In this document: positions 42,818 to 52,245 of the stretch, piece by piece
Layout: each line of letters begins with the position of its first letter
How positions within the stretch are numbered: position 1 is the first letter of the stretch
Assembly: GCA_027491085.1 (NCBI GenBank)
Contig: JAIXWW010000020.1
Coordinates: 1 to 64,000 of the forward strand
DNA from: Bacteroidota bacterium
Lineage (GTDB): Bacteria; Bacteroidota; Bacteroidia; UKL13-3
Reading direction: 5' to 3'
DNA: 64,000 nt
Made by a program: the position numbers and the translations under genes
The notes under the pieces: generated by a model
Database searches by the model: none
Seen by the model: only the letters and a program-made list of their open reading frames with translations
What the model was told of the DNA's origin: nothing

Positions 42818-44161
42818 TTAATTTAAATTCATGGTTTTAGCTTCTTTAACAAAACGAATGCATAACAAAACAGCCGAAAAAGTTAAACCAATACTTAAGC
42901 CATACCAAATGCCATAAAGACCTAAATTTAACGAAAATGCCATGTAATAACCCACAGGAATACCAATAACCCAATAGGCTATAATGGTAATTACTGTTGG
43001 TATTTTAGTATCGGATAAACCGCGCAAAGCTCCTAAACTTACTGCTTGCACTCCATCGCTTAATTGGAACATGGCAGCTATAAAAAGTAATCCAGCAGTA
43101 ATTTGTTGTACTTCTACATCATTCACACTGGTTTCTACAATAAATTGGTTAAAAACAGTAAATAAAATAGCACAAAAACCCATAAATATGCCTCCTAATA
43201 ATATACCGGATTTACCTGCATAAACCATATCAGTTCTGTTTTTACGACCAAAAGCATCGCCAACAGCTATGCCTGTTCCGGCTGAAATGCCAGTGGCAAC
43301 CATATAAGTTAACGAAGCCAGGTTAATGGCCAAAGTATGCGCTGCTTGTTCGCTTTTACCAATCCAACCAATTATAATGGCTGCAGTAGCAAATGCACCT
43401 ACTTCAAAAAAGTATTGAAAACCGCTAGGTAATCCCACTTTTAAAATGGCCACATATTGCGCTTTTATTTTAGCTTGGGTTTTAATTAAATAAGGTTTGT
43501 ATTGCTTATGCGTAAGTACATAAATAAGCATGGTAACAAACATAAACACACGTGCAATGATAGTGGCCCAACCAGCACCAACTAATCCTAAAGCAGGCAT
43601 TCCCCAGTTTCCATAAATAAATGCGTAATTAATTAAAATATTAATTGCCAAAGCTATAACAGTTATTACCGCTGCTGGCCTGGTTATGGAAAGTCCATCA
43701 CTAAACTGTTTAACGGCTAAGAACAATAACAAAGGTAACGTACTAAAATTGAGCAAAGTTAAAAACTCTTTGGCCAATGGTTTTACATTATCATCTTGCT
43801 TAAACCAATCTAGGTTATTGCTCAAAACATCGTTTACACCGTAAATAAATACAAACAATGTTAAAGCTACCAATACTGCTGCTTTAAAATAGTTAATACA
43901 TTCTTCTAAATTATTTTCAGCCTTAGCCTTTGCTATTAAAGGCGATACAGCCATTAAAGTACCTAAACCCAAAATGGTAATTAAGTAATAAATGGCATTA
44001 GCCAAACCAGCCGCAGCTAAATTAGTGGCATCTATTTTACCAATCATCAAAGTATCGGCTACGCCCATTAAAACTATGCCTAATTGACCAATGATAATTG
44101 GCCAACTTAGCTCTAAAATACTCAGAAAATATGGTTTATACTTATTATAGAATACCTGCAC
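42818..44161 (-). CDS. MATE family efflux transporter
   Basis: ILELSWPIIIGQLGIVLMGVADTLMIGKIDATNLAAAGLAN...GLPSGFQYFFEVGAFATAAIIIGWIG. Confidence 0.95.
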   Translation of the reverse strand: MQVFYNKYKPYFLSILELSWPIIIGQLGIVLMGVADTLMIGKIDATNLAAAGLANAIYYLITILGLGTLMAVSPLIAKAKAENNLEECINYFKAAVLVALTLFVFIYGVNDVLSNNLDWFKQDDNVKPLAKEFLTLLNFSTLPLLLFLAVKQFSDGLSITRPAAVITVIALAINILINYAFIYGNWGMPALGLVGAGWATIIARVFMFVTMLIYVLTHKQYKPYLIKTQAKIKAQYVAILKVGLPSGFQYFFEVGAFATAAIIIGWIGKSEQAAHTLAINLASLTYMVATGISAGTGIAVGDAFGRKNRTDMVYAGKSGILLGGIFMGFCAILFTVFNQFIVETSVNDVEVQQITAGLLFIAAMFQLSDGVQAVSLGALRGLSDTKIPTVITIIAYWVIGIPVGYYMAFSLNLGLYGIWYGLSIGLTFSAVLLCIRFVKEAKTMNLN

Positions 44162-44200
44162 TGCTTAAAAAATTAGGGTGCGAAAGTATGTAAAATTTAT

Positions 44201-44269
44201 GAAGTATGGTTACTGAGTTTATAGAAGTATGGTTACTTAGCTTGTCGAAGTATGGTTAATCTGCTCAAC
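44201..44269. repeat. Three tandem copies of a 23-bp unit
   Basis: gaagtatggttactgagtttata / gaagtatggttacttagcttgtc / gaagtatggttaatctgctcaac, exact 23-bp period; possible decayed extra copy at 44182-44200. Confidence 0.85.
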
Positions 44270-44450
44270 TGAAAAAGTCAATTGAATTAACATTTGCCTA
44301 ATACCAAAACCACTTTACTATAAAATAACTAAAGATTCAAAATGTGTGAATTTAGAAACTCTTAGCGTGGATTGTGTAAGTTTTTTAGTATTTATAGCTG
44401 TCATCTTCGTGGCGTTGTGATGATTCATTCACATTTTAGAAAAGATTGAA

Positions 44451-44519
44451 ATGAAAAATAATAAGGAGTTACAAACTGCTGTTCAGAAAGCTATTAAAAT
44501 ACAAGATGATGATAGTTAA
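44451..44519 (+). pseudogene. N-terminal remnant of a BON-domain protein
   Basis: ATG...TAA encodes MKNNKELQTAVQKAIKIQDDDS; the first 16 residues resemble the BON-domain opening (M..ELQ..VQ.AIKW...) and then the frame ends. Confidence 0.5.
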
Positions 44520-45045
44520 AATACAAATATTCCATAAACCAATGTTTGTAAGCATATTCTTTATGTTGTTAACAACCATTACTATGGCACAAACGTTACA
44601 AACTGTTCCGAATGTGGATTTGAAAAAATATGCTGGCAAATGGTATGAAATTGCCTCGTTTCCGCAACGGTTTCAAAAAGACTGCAATTGCACAGCAGCC
44701 AAATATACTTTAACCGATAAAGGTTATGTAATAGTTGAAAACACTTGCAATAAGGGTAGTGTAAACGGCAAACAATCCTCTATTAAAGGAAAAGCATTTG
44801 TAATTGAAAACAGTGGCAATGCTAAACTAAAAGTGCAGTTCTTTTGGCCTTTTAAAGGTAAATATTGGATCATTGATTTAGCTGAAGATTATGGCTATGC
44901 AGTAGTTGGCCATCCCAATAGAAAATACTTGTGGATACTTTCAAGAACGGCCACAATGGACGAAAATACGTATCAACAAATCATTTCTCGAATTAAAGAA
45001 AAGGGATATGACATATCGAAAATAAAACTCACCAAACAAAAATAA
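44506..45045 (+). CDS. Bacterial lipocalin (Blc-like)
   Basis: TVPNVDLKKYAGKWYEIASFPQRFQKDCNCTAAKYTL...YWIIDLAEDYGYAVVGHPNRKYLWILSRTATMDE. Start could be 44542 (MFVSIFFMLL). Confidence 0.93.
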   Translation: MMIVKIQIFHKPMFVSIFFMLLTTITMAQTLQTVPNVDLKKYAGKWYEIASFPQRFQKDCNCTAAKYTLTDKGYVIVENTCNKGSVNGKQSSIKGKAFVIENSGNAKLKVQFFWPFKGKYWIIDLAEDYGYAVVGHPNRKYLWILSRTATMDENTYQQIISRIKEKGYDISKIKLTKQK

Positions 45046-45049
45046 AAAC

Positions 45050-45751
45050 ATGAAAATATTAATTGTATTAACGTCTCACAGCGAACTAGGAAACACGGGA
45101 GAAAAAACAGGATTTTGGATAGAAGAATTTGCATCGCCTTATTTTGTTTTAGCAGATGCTGGCGCAGAAATAACCATTGCATCTCCAAAAGGTGGACAAC
45201 CGCCCGTTGACACTAAAAGCGAATTAGAAGACGCGCAAACACCAGCAACAGAAAGATTTTACAAAGACGAAACTGCTATTGAAAAAGTAGCAAATTCTAT
45301 TAAGTTAAGCGAAATAAACTATGAAGATTACGATGCTGTTTTTTATCCTGGTGGGCATGGTCCATTATGGGATTTAGCCACAGATAAAGTATCCATTAAA
45401 TTGATTGAGGACTTTTTTAACAACCAAAAACCAATTGCTTTTGTATGTCACTCGCCTGCTGCCTTGGTGAATGTAAAATCAGAAAACGGACAGCCATTGG
45501 TAAAAGGAAAACACCTTACTGGTTTTTCAAACGATGAAGAAGATGCTGTAAATCTAACTAAAATAGTTCCATTTTTATTGGAAGATAAATTGAAAGAACT
45601 AGGCGCACATTACACCAATAAAAGCCATTGGGAATCGTATGTGCAACAAGATGGCTTGCTCATAACTGGGCAAAATCCTGCATCGTCAGAAGGCGTAGCC
45701 AAACTACTTTTAAAAACACTTAAAGGCGAAAAACAACATCATTCAAAATAA
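45050..45751 (+). CDS. Type 1 glutamine amidotransferase domain protein (DJ-1/PfpI family)
   Basis: DYDAVFYPGGHGPLWDLATD...KPIAFVCHSPAALVNV (nucleophile elbow AFVCHSPAA). Confidence 0.93.
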   Translation: MKILIVLTSHSELGNTGEKTGFWIEEFASPYFVLADAGAEITIASPKGGQPPVDTKSELEDAQTPATERFYKDETAIEKVANSIKLSEINYEDYDAVFYPGGHGPLWDLATDKVSIKLIEDFFNNQKPIAFVCHSPAALVNVKSENGQPLVKGKHLTGFSNDEEDAVNLTKIVPFLLEDKLKELGAHYTNKSHWESYVQQDGLLITGQNPASSEGVAKLLLKTLKGEKQHHSK

Positions 45752-45758
45752 TAATATC

Positions 45759-47084
45759 ATGACATTTCAAACCATCAATCCAACCAACAACAAAGTAGTA
45801 AAATCATTTGATGAAATGACCGATACTACCGTAGAAACCGTCATTTCACAAGCAGCTATTGCTTTTAATGAGTGGAAGTTAACAGATTATCAAACTAGGT
45901 CGCAGTTATTATATACAGTTGCGGGTTTATTGCGAGTAAAAAGAAAGGAACTTGCCAAAATGATTACTTTGGAAATGGGGAAACTCCTTTCTCATGCCGA
46001 AGGTGAAATAAAACTAAGTGCCGAAATATTTGATTATTACGCTAAAAATGCGGAGCAGTTTTTAGCAGATAAAGTCTTGAATCCTGTTCATGGAAAAGCA
46101 TTGATTCGTTACAGTCCTGTTGGGGTTTTGTTAGGCCTACAACCTTGGAATTTTCCGTTTTATCAGGTGGCGCGTTTTGCAGCTCCTAATATCATGATTG
46201 GCAATACTGTTTTGGTAAAACATGCCATGAATGTGCCTCAATGTGCCATGGCTATTGAGGAAATATTTGCCGAAGCAGGCGCACCTCTTGGGCTTTATAC
46301 CAATTTACTGATATCGCATAAGCAAGCAGAAAAATTAATTGGCGATAAAAGAATTAGGGGCTTATCGCTTACTGGAAGTGAAGTAGCTGGAGCAATTGTA
46401 GCGGCAGAAGCGGGCAAACATGTAAAAAAATCGGTTTTAGAATTAGGTGGTAGTGATGCCTTTATTATTTTGGAAGATGCCGATATTGATAAAACAGTAG
46501 AATGGGCTGTAGTTGGCAGAATTAATAATAATGGGCAATGCTGTGTAGCATCCAAACGTTTTATTGCAGTAGATAGCATTGCTGATACTTTCCTTGAAAA
46601 ATTTAAAACCAAAATGGCAGCCGTTGTGGTGGGCGACCCAATGGAAGACACCACACATTTAGGACCGCTTTGCACTGAGGCAGCCGCAGTAAAAATTGTC
46701 GATCAAGTGAAAAGAGCTGTTGATGGTGGTGCGAAAATTTTAATGGGTGGTAAAAGAGTGAACCGTGTAGGTGCTTTTATGGAAGCAACCATATTGACTG
46801 ATATAAAACCCGAAAATCCTGTTTATTATGAAGAATTTTTTGGTCCTGTGGCGTTGTTTTTTAAGGTAAAAGATGAAGCAGCGGCCATTGCCTTAGCCAA
46901 TGATTCGCCTTACGGTTTGGGTGGTTCGGTATTTACACAAGATATTGAAAGAGGCAAGCGAGTTGCCAATCAAATTGATACGGGCATGGTGTTTATCAAT
47001 CACCCTACTTGGACACAAGCCGATTTGCCTTTTGGTGGTACCAAAGGTTCGGGCTATGGCAGAGAAATGGCACAATTAGGTTAG
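45759..47084 (+). CDS. NAD(P)-dependent succinate-semialdehyde dehydrogenase, C-terminus frameshifted
   Basis: GLQPWNFPFYQVARFAAPNIMIGNTVLVKHA, VLELGGSDAFIILEDADI, NNGQCCVASKRF; reads GYGREMAQLG then TAG. C-terminal continuation lies in another frame to 47140. Confidence 0.92.
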   Translation: MTFQTINPTNNKVVKSFDEMTDTTVETVISQAAIAFNEWKLTDYQTRSQLLYTVAGLLRVKRKELAKMITLEMGKLLSHAEGEIKLSAEIFDYYAKNAEQFLADKVLNPVHGKALIRYSPVGVLLGLQPWNFPFYQVARFAAPNIMIGNTVLVKHAMNVPQCAMAIEEIFAEAGAPLGLYTNLLISHKQAEKLIGDKRIRGLSLTGSEVAGAIVAAEAGKHVKKSVLELGGSDAFIILEDADIDKTVEWAVVGRINNNGQCCVASKRFIAVDSIADTFLEKFKTKMAAVVVGDPMEDTTHLGPLCTEAAAVKIVDQVKRAVDGGAKILMGGKRVNRVGAFMEATILTDIKPENPVYYEEFFGPVALFFKVKDEAAAIALANDSPYGLGGSVFTQDIERGKRVANQIDTGMVFINHPTWTQADLPFGGTKGSGYGREMAQLG

Positions 47085-47150
47085 ATGAATTTGTAAATAA
47101 AAAACTCATCAGAATAAGTGAATTAAGCGATCCTTTTTAAATAAAAATGA

Positions 47151-47750
47151 ATGATGAAAATAGTACTCATTGTATTAGGAATAATTGCTTTGTTAATTTT
47201 TGCATTTCAAATTTATACAGCCATGGCAACAGGTAAAGTAGAAACGCAGTTATACACTGTTATCAAAGTAGAAAAGGACTTTGAAATCAGGTTTTATCCA
47301 GCTAGCAACATGGCTGTTATCTCTAATTCTGCTAAAACCTACAAGCAACTTGGCAGCATGGGTTTTTCAAAATTGGCAGGTTATTTATTTGGCGGAAATA
47401 AACAAAAAGAACAAATAGCAATGACCTCGCCTGTACACATGGAAATAGGTGATACCAGTGCCAGTATGAGCTTTGTAATGCCTGCTAGTTTCAGTAAAGA
47501 TAATTTACCTGTACCAAACAATGCTGAAGTAACCATTCAATCTACCCCAAATGAATATGTGGCTGCTATTAGTTTTGGAGGCTTTGCATCGCAAGAGGAT
47601 ATAGACTTGCATGCAGATTTACTTGAAATGGCTTTAAAGAAAAACCAAGTTTCTTACTATGGACGCTTTCGTTTTTTGGGGTACAACCCACCATACCAAT
47701 TATTTGGTAGAAGAAATGAAATTATTGTATCGGTTGATTGGAATAAATAA
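47151..47750 (+). CDS. SOUL family haem-binding protein
   Basis: VETQLYTVIKVEKDFEIRFYPASNMAVIS...IAMTSPVHME...VSYYGRFRFLGYNPPYQLFGRRNEIIVSV. Confidence 0.92.
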   Translation: MMKIVLIVLGIIALLIFAFQIYTAMATGKVETQLYTVIKVEKDFEIRFYPASNMAVISNSAKTYKQLGSMGFSKLAGYLFGGNKQKEQIAMTSPVHMEIGDTSASMSFVMPASFSKDNLPVPNNAEVTIQSTPNEYVAAISFGGFASQEDIDLHADLLEMALKKNQVSYYGRFRFLGYNPPYQLFGRRNEIIVSVDWNK

Positions 47751-47780
47751 GGAAAATAAAATTATTAATAAAAAACGAAA

Positions 47781-48893
47781 ATGAAAAATTATACATTATT
47801 TACTGCAACAAAAGTTGGTTCACTGGCCTTAAAAAACCATATTGTGATGGCACCCATGACAAGATGTAGAGCCATTGATAATATCCCAAACGATTTGATG
47901 GCAACCTATTATCAGCAAAGGGCTTCGGCTGGTTTAATTATTACCGAAGGTACATCGCCCTCGCCTAATGGTTTAGGTTATGCACGTATTCCAGGAATTT
48001 TTAGTAAAGCACAAGTGGAAGGTTGGAAAAAAACAACTGAAGCCGTTCATAAAAGTGGTGGTAAAATTATTATTCAGCTAATGCATACCGGTAGGATAAG
48101 CCATATTTTAAACATGCAAAAGGGTTCTGAAATAATAGCTCCATCGGCAGTAAAAGCTGCTGGTCAAATGTGGACTGATGCCAAACAAATGCAAGATTAC
48201 CCCACACCAAAGGCCATGATTGCTGAAGATATTGTTTCAACTCAAATAGAATATGTAACAGCTGCTAAAAATGCCATGGAAGCAGGATTTGATGGCGTAG
48301 AATTACATGGTGCAAATGGTTATTTATTAGAAGAGTTTTTATCACCAATCAGCAATGTGCGAACTGACAAATATTGTGGAAGCATTGAAAACCGTTGCCG
48401 ATTTGTAATTGAAGTTACTAAAGTAGTGGCAGCAGCTATTGGTAAAGATAAAACAGGTATTCGTTTGTCGCCATATGGAGTAGCAGGAGATATGCCAAAT
48501 TACACTGAAATTGATGCTACTTACGATTACCTTTCTAAGGAGTTAAACAAATTGGATATTGCGTATATTCATTTGGTTGATCATTCATCAATGGGCGCTC
48601 CAACTGTGCCTTTAGAGATTAAGAAGTTAATTCGACACAATTTTAAAAATACCATCATTGGTTGTGGAGGTTACGATAAAGAAAGCGCTGAATTAGATTT
48701 GAAAAGCGGGTTATTCGACTTGATAGGATTTGGCCGACAGTTTATTAATAATCCAGATTTGGTAGTGCGATTAGAATTTAACAATGAGTTATCACAAAGT
48801 TTAAATCCTGACTTGTTTTATTCGGCTGACGAAAAGGGATACACTGATTATCCAACCTTCAAAGCGCCTAAAGTGCTGCGAATTCAAGAGTAG
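47781..48893 (+). CDS. Alkene reductase / Old Yellow Enzyme family
   Basis: [99 protein letters not shown]-like motif. Confidence 0.95.
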   Translation: [370 protein letters not shown]

Positions 48894-49090
48894 ATATGAC
48901 CCAATTAAATGGTATTAAGTTAAGCGTTTTTGTGTATCAAACTATTTTTCAATAAAATATTTAACCACATAGATAACAAAGCTTTTGTCAAAGAAAGCTA
49001 AGTTATATTTTAATTAATCCATTAACGAGGTGGGAGGAGTCATCTTGCACTAAGCATTTAGAAGCATTGTCTTTTCCTCCTTTATGAAAA

Positions 49091-49350
49091 GTTCCGTAGG
49101 AACGACACTTTTGTACCAACGGTCCCGATTCTATCGGGATCAACCCGTTGAAGAAATGAACACAGCCCATAGTCCAAAAATCCCTAGACATTTGCACAAA
49201 GCCTCAGGCTTTGTGCAAATGTCTAGGGATTTTTATGGTGTTTATCCATACAAATCACCACCAGTTTCACTGGTGGTGATTCATATTAAACTCCTTCGGA
49301 GTTTCTCTTTTTTCATTGGCTAATTCGTAGTCCGATAGCTATCGGACTAC
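49091..49350. repeat. Cluster of perfect palindromes, most with 3-nt loops
   Basis: GTTCC-GTA-GGAAC (49091-49103); TCCCGAT-TCT-ATCGGGA (49123-49139) nested in CAACGG/CCGTTG; 28-bp stem with TCA loop (49176-49234); ATCACCACCAGT-TTC-ACTGGTGGTGAT (49254-49280); AAACTCC-TTC-GGAGTTT (49288-49304); GTAGTCCGATAGCTATCGGACTAC (49327-49350). Confidence 0.9.
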
Positions 49351-49427
49351 CTCTTCGTATTCCATGCACACAAGACAACGAATAGTTGCTTTAGCTAATT
49401 ACTTAAGCGACTTTTTATTTAAAAAAT

Positions 49428-49461
49428 ATTGCGAAACCAAAAAGTTGCATATATTTGCAAC
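49428..49461 (+). promoter_or_regulatory. Promoter with candidate ArsR-type operator
   Basis: TATATTTG -7 element (49450-49457) inside inverted repeat GTTGCA-tatatt-TGCAAC (49444-49461); ATTG at 49428-49431 is a weak -33. Confidence 0.55.
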
Positions 49462-49492
49462 CGATTAGTTTCATAATAAAATAAATCAACAC

Positions 49493-49819
49493 ATGAGAAG
49501 GGATATTTTTCAAGCAATTGCCGACCCAACACGCAGGGCAATTATTGCTTTAATTGCTTTGCAAGCCATGACACCAAACTCCATAGCCGATAATTTTAAT
49601 ACCACAAGGCAAGCAGTATCGAAACACTTGCGCATTTTAACCGAATGCGAATTGGTAAAACAAGAGCAAAAAGGCAGAGAAATTTATTACTCCCTACAAA
49701 TTGAAAAAATGAAAGAAATAGATAAATGGCTTGAACAGTTCCGAAAAATATGGGAGACGCGTTTTAGCCAATTGGACGATTTATTAGCAACAATTAAAAA
49801 ACAACAAAATGAACAGTAA
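49493..49819 (+). CDS. ArsR-family winged-helix transcriptional regulator
   Basis: [68 protein letters not shown]. Confidence 0.95.
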   Translation: MRRDIFQAIADPTRRAIIALIALQAMTPNSIADNFNTTRQAVSKHLRILTECELVKQEQKGREIYYSLQIEKMKEIDKWLEQFRKIWETRFSQLDDLLATIKKQQNEQ

Positions 49820-50312
49820 TTTATTATTTGATTTTACAATCAACAAAGAAACACAAACCGTGCATGTTAAACGTGAGTTTAATGCCGATTTACCTCTAGT
49901 TTGGGATGCTTGGACAAAACCCGAATTATTAGACCAATGGTGGGCTCCAAAACCCTATCAAAACAAAACAAAATTGATGGATTTTAGAGAAGGTGGAACT
50001 TGGTTATACTGCATGGTTAGCCCACAAAATGAAATCCATTGGTGCAAAAACGATTATTTAAAAATTGAACCCCAAGTAAGTTATACCGGTTTAGATGCCT
50101 TTTGCGATGAAAATGGTATTGATAATTTGGAAATGCCAAGAACAGAATGGACCAACACTTTCAGTGAGGAAAATGGAATAACTTTAGTTAGTATTGCAGC
50201 CAAGTATAAAGCCATGGCCGATTTAGAAAAAGTAATTGAAATGGGCTTTAAAGAGGGATTTACGATGGGCTTAAATCAATTAGAAACATTATTATCAACC
50301 CTTAAAAAATAA
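49809..50312 (+). CDS. SRPBCC / AHSA1-like domain protein
   Basis: [50 protein letters not shown]...[17 protein letters not shown]; overlaps the ArsR gene by 11 nt. Confidence 0.93.
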   Translation: MNSNLLFDFTINKETQTVHVKREFNADLPLVWDAWTKPELLDQWWAPKPYQNKTKLMDFREGGTWLYCMVSPQNEIHWCKNDYLKIEPQVSYTGLDAFCDENGIDNLEMPRTEWTNTFSEENGITLVSIAAKYKAMADLEKVIEMGFKEGFTMGLNQLETLLSTLKK

Positions 50313-50315
50313 AAA

Positions 50316-50735
50316 ATGGCAAAACAAATATTTATAAATTTAGCAGTTAAAGATGTTCAAAAATCGATGGATTTTTATACTGCATTAGGATTTACAAACA
50401 ATCCTCAGTTTTCTGACGAATCATGCAAATGCATGGTTTGGAGCGAAAATATTTTTTTAATGATTATGACTCATGAAAAATTTGCAGGCTTTGCTACCAA
50501 GCCTATTGCCGATACCAAAACAACCCTAGCTGGACTTTTTTCTTTATCGTTAGATAGTGTAGATGAAGTAAACCAAATGATGGCTAATGGCTTAAATGCG
50601 GGTGGAATTGAACCTAGTGAAATGAAAGATTATGGCTTTATGCAACAACGCACCATTGAAGATTTTGATGGACACACTTGGGAAATTTTTTATATGGACA
50701 TCACCAAATTTCCAACAGAACAAGCAAACGCATAA
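50316..50735 (+). CDS. VOC family (glyoxalase-like) protein
   Basis: IFINLAVKDVQKSMDFYTALGFTNNPQFSDESCKCMVWSENIFLMIMTHEKF...GFMQQRTIEDFDGHTWEIFYMD. Confidence 0.94.
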   Translation: MAKQIFINLAVKDVQKSMDFYTALGFTNNPQFSDESCKCMVWSENIFLMIMTHEKFAGFATKPIADTKTTLAGLFSLSLDSVDEVNQMMANGLNAGGIEPSEMKDYGFMQQRTIEDFDGHTWEIFYMDITKFPTEQANA

Positions 50736-50762
50736 AACGTATTGATTTAGATATTTAAAGTA

Positions 50763-50799
50763 AAAAGCGGCTTTTGTGTTTCACAATGGCCGCTTTTTT
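50763..50799 (+). terminator. Rho-independent terminator
   Basis: AAAAAGCGGC ttttgtgtttcacaatg GCCGCTTTTTTA. Confidence 0.75.
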
Positions 50800-51031
50800 A
50801 TTGTTGGTTTTTAGAGGAAGGTGTTAGAATAAAATTATAGTTAATGCATTCAATAAACTTAACACCAATACTTTTTGAAAAAAAATGTTTATTTTTTGAT
50901 TTTTTATGAGGATGTTTACCAAAAATTTTGTGAAGAGTGCCAATACAGCGGGGTCTATACGCTGATGAATAGTGTAAAGAATTTGAAGCCAAAACAATGT
51001 AAATGAAAATTATTACTAATAACGCATTATT

Positions 51032-51919
51032 GTGAATAAAACTAAAGTACTACTTATTATACTTTTATTACTTACAAAGTACCAAATAAAAGCTCAAAAC
51101 AATATAACTATTCTCAAGGTACATCCGATAATTGGAGATACTTTAGATGAGGAGGAAAATATCAAATATAATTTATTTGAGAATTACACTACAGACCAAT
51201 TTATGTATGCGGTTTATAAAATGGAGAACAATAAAATCGATGTTGTTTTAAAGCTAAAAAATGGGGAAACAATAACAATTCCCTATTCTCCAGAAAAAAT
51301 ACTAAAAGATGCTGATAAAATTATTGAATCCAAAAAAAACGGGAATAACCACCCAAAGAAAAACAATAGTTCAAATTGGCGTTATAATCACTTAATTGTT
51401 GGAGGCGTTTGGATACCAATAGGTGAATTATCTAAATTAGGTATACATCCAAATGCAGGCTATCAGGGTGAAATTGTTTATTCAAGATTCTCTATAGGAA
51501 TGGAGGCCTCATTTAAATTTTTAGCTTCAAAAGAAACGTATTATGCAAGGCGTTTCCATTATGACAATCAAACAGAAGCCACTAATCACTTTTTCGGAGG
51601 TTATTTGGGTATGAATGGAGGCTTCAACCTATATAATTCAAATTGGCATTATTTAAGAATAATTGGAGGAATTGCACTTGATGGTTTTGACGCATTTGAA
51701 GAAAAAAGAAATTTAAAATCTGAATCCATATGGACTAGTAATTTTAATATTGGATTTGGTTATCGCCATAAATTAAAGGGGGCAAAATTTATAGGATTAC
51801 AGGTTAAATACAATCATGTAGACTATACAAGGTCAAATATTGTTGACATGTCCGGTTATCCAATTACGGTATTGTTAGAATATGGAGGTTTTCATTTGAA
51901 AAAAAAGAAATTGCACTAA
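51032..51919 (+). CDS. Predicted outer-membrane beta-barrel protein (GTG start)
   Basis: Signal peptide MNKTKVLLIILLLLTKYQIKAQ; alternating beta-strand C-terminal region. No family recognised. Confidence 0.6.
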   Translation: MNKTKVLLIILLLLTKYQIKAQNNITILKVHPIIGDTLDEEENIKYNLFENYTTDQFMYAVYKMENNKIDVVLKLKNGETITIPYSPEKILKDADKIIESKKNGNNHPKKNNSSNWRYNHLIVGGVWIPIGELSKLGIHPNAGYQGEIVYSRFSIGMEASFKFLASKETYYARRFHYDNQTEATNHFFGGYLGMNGGFNLYNSNWHYLRIIGGIALDGFDAFEEKRNLKSESIWTSNFNIGFGYRHKLKGAKFIGLQVKYNHVDYTRSNIVDMSGYPITVLLEYGGFHLKKKKLH

Positions 51920-52245
51920 GCGACTTAGGTATTACATAACAAAGAAGAAATTTTCTTATGTTGTTGTTTAAAAAGACCTCTAAGTAAAAGTTCTTTAAAA
52001 TAACCTTAGGCAAAATAGAAAAAACTACTATCCATAGATTTAGCAAAGCACTCTGCGGGTTTATAATGAATATAGTGTCCAATAGTTATTTAACTCCGAC
52101 ACTGGCCTAAAAAGTAAAGTTATTTGCCGTTGATTTAGCAAAACAACAACAGCAGTGTAGAGAGACAAATTTTTACTTTGTTATTTTATGTTTTGTGAGC
52201 ATGTGTACCGAAAGTTTAAATTTACAGCAAAACAAAGCAACTTTT

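Noticed and set aside
44201-44269. 23-bp repeats as a CRISPR array
   Set aside because: Units are directly adjacent without spacers, repeat identity decays along the unit, and no cas genes are present.
49003-49323. ORFs 49003..49197 (-) and 49084..49323 (+)
   Set aside because: They are translations of the palindrome cluster; similar reading in both directions follows from inverted repeats, not coding constraint.
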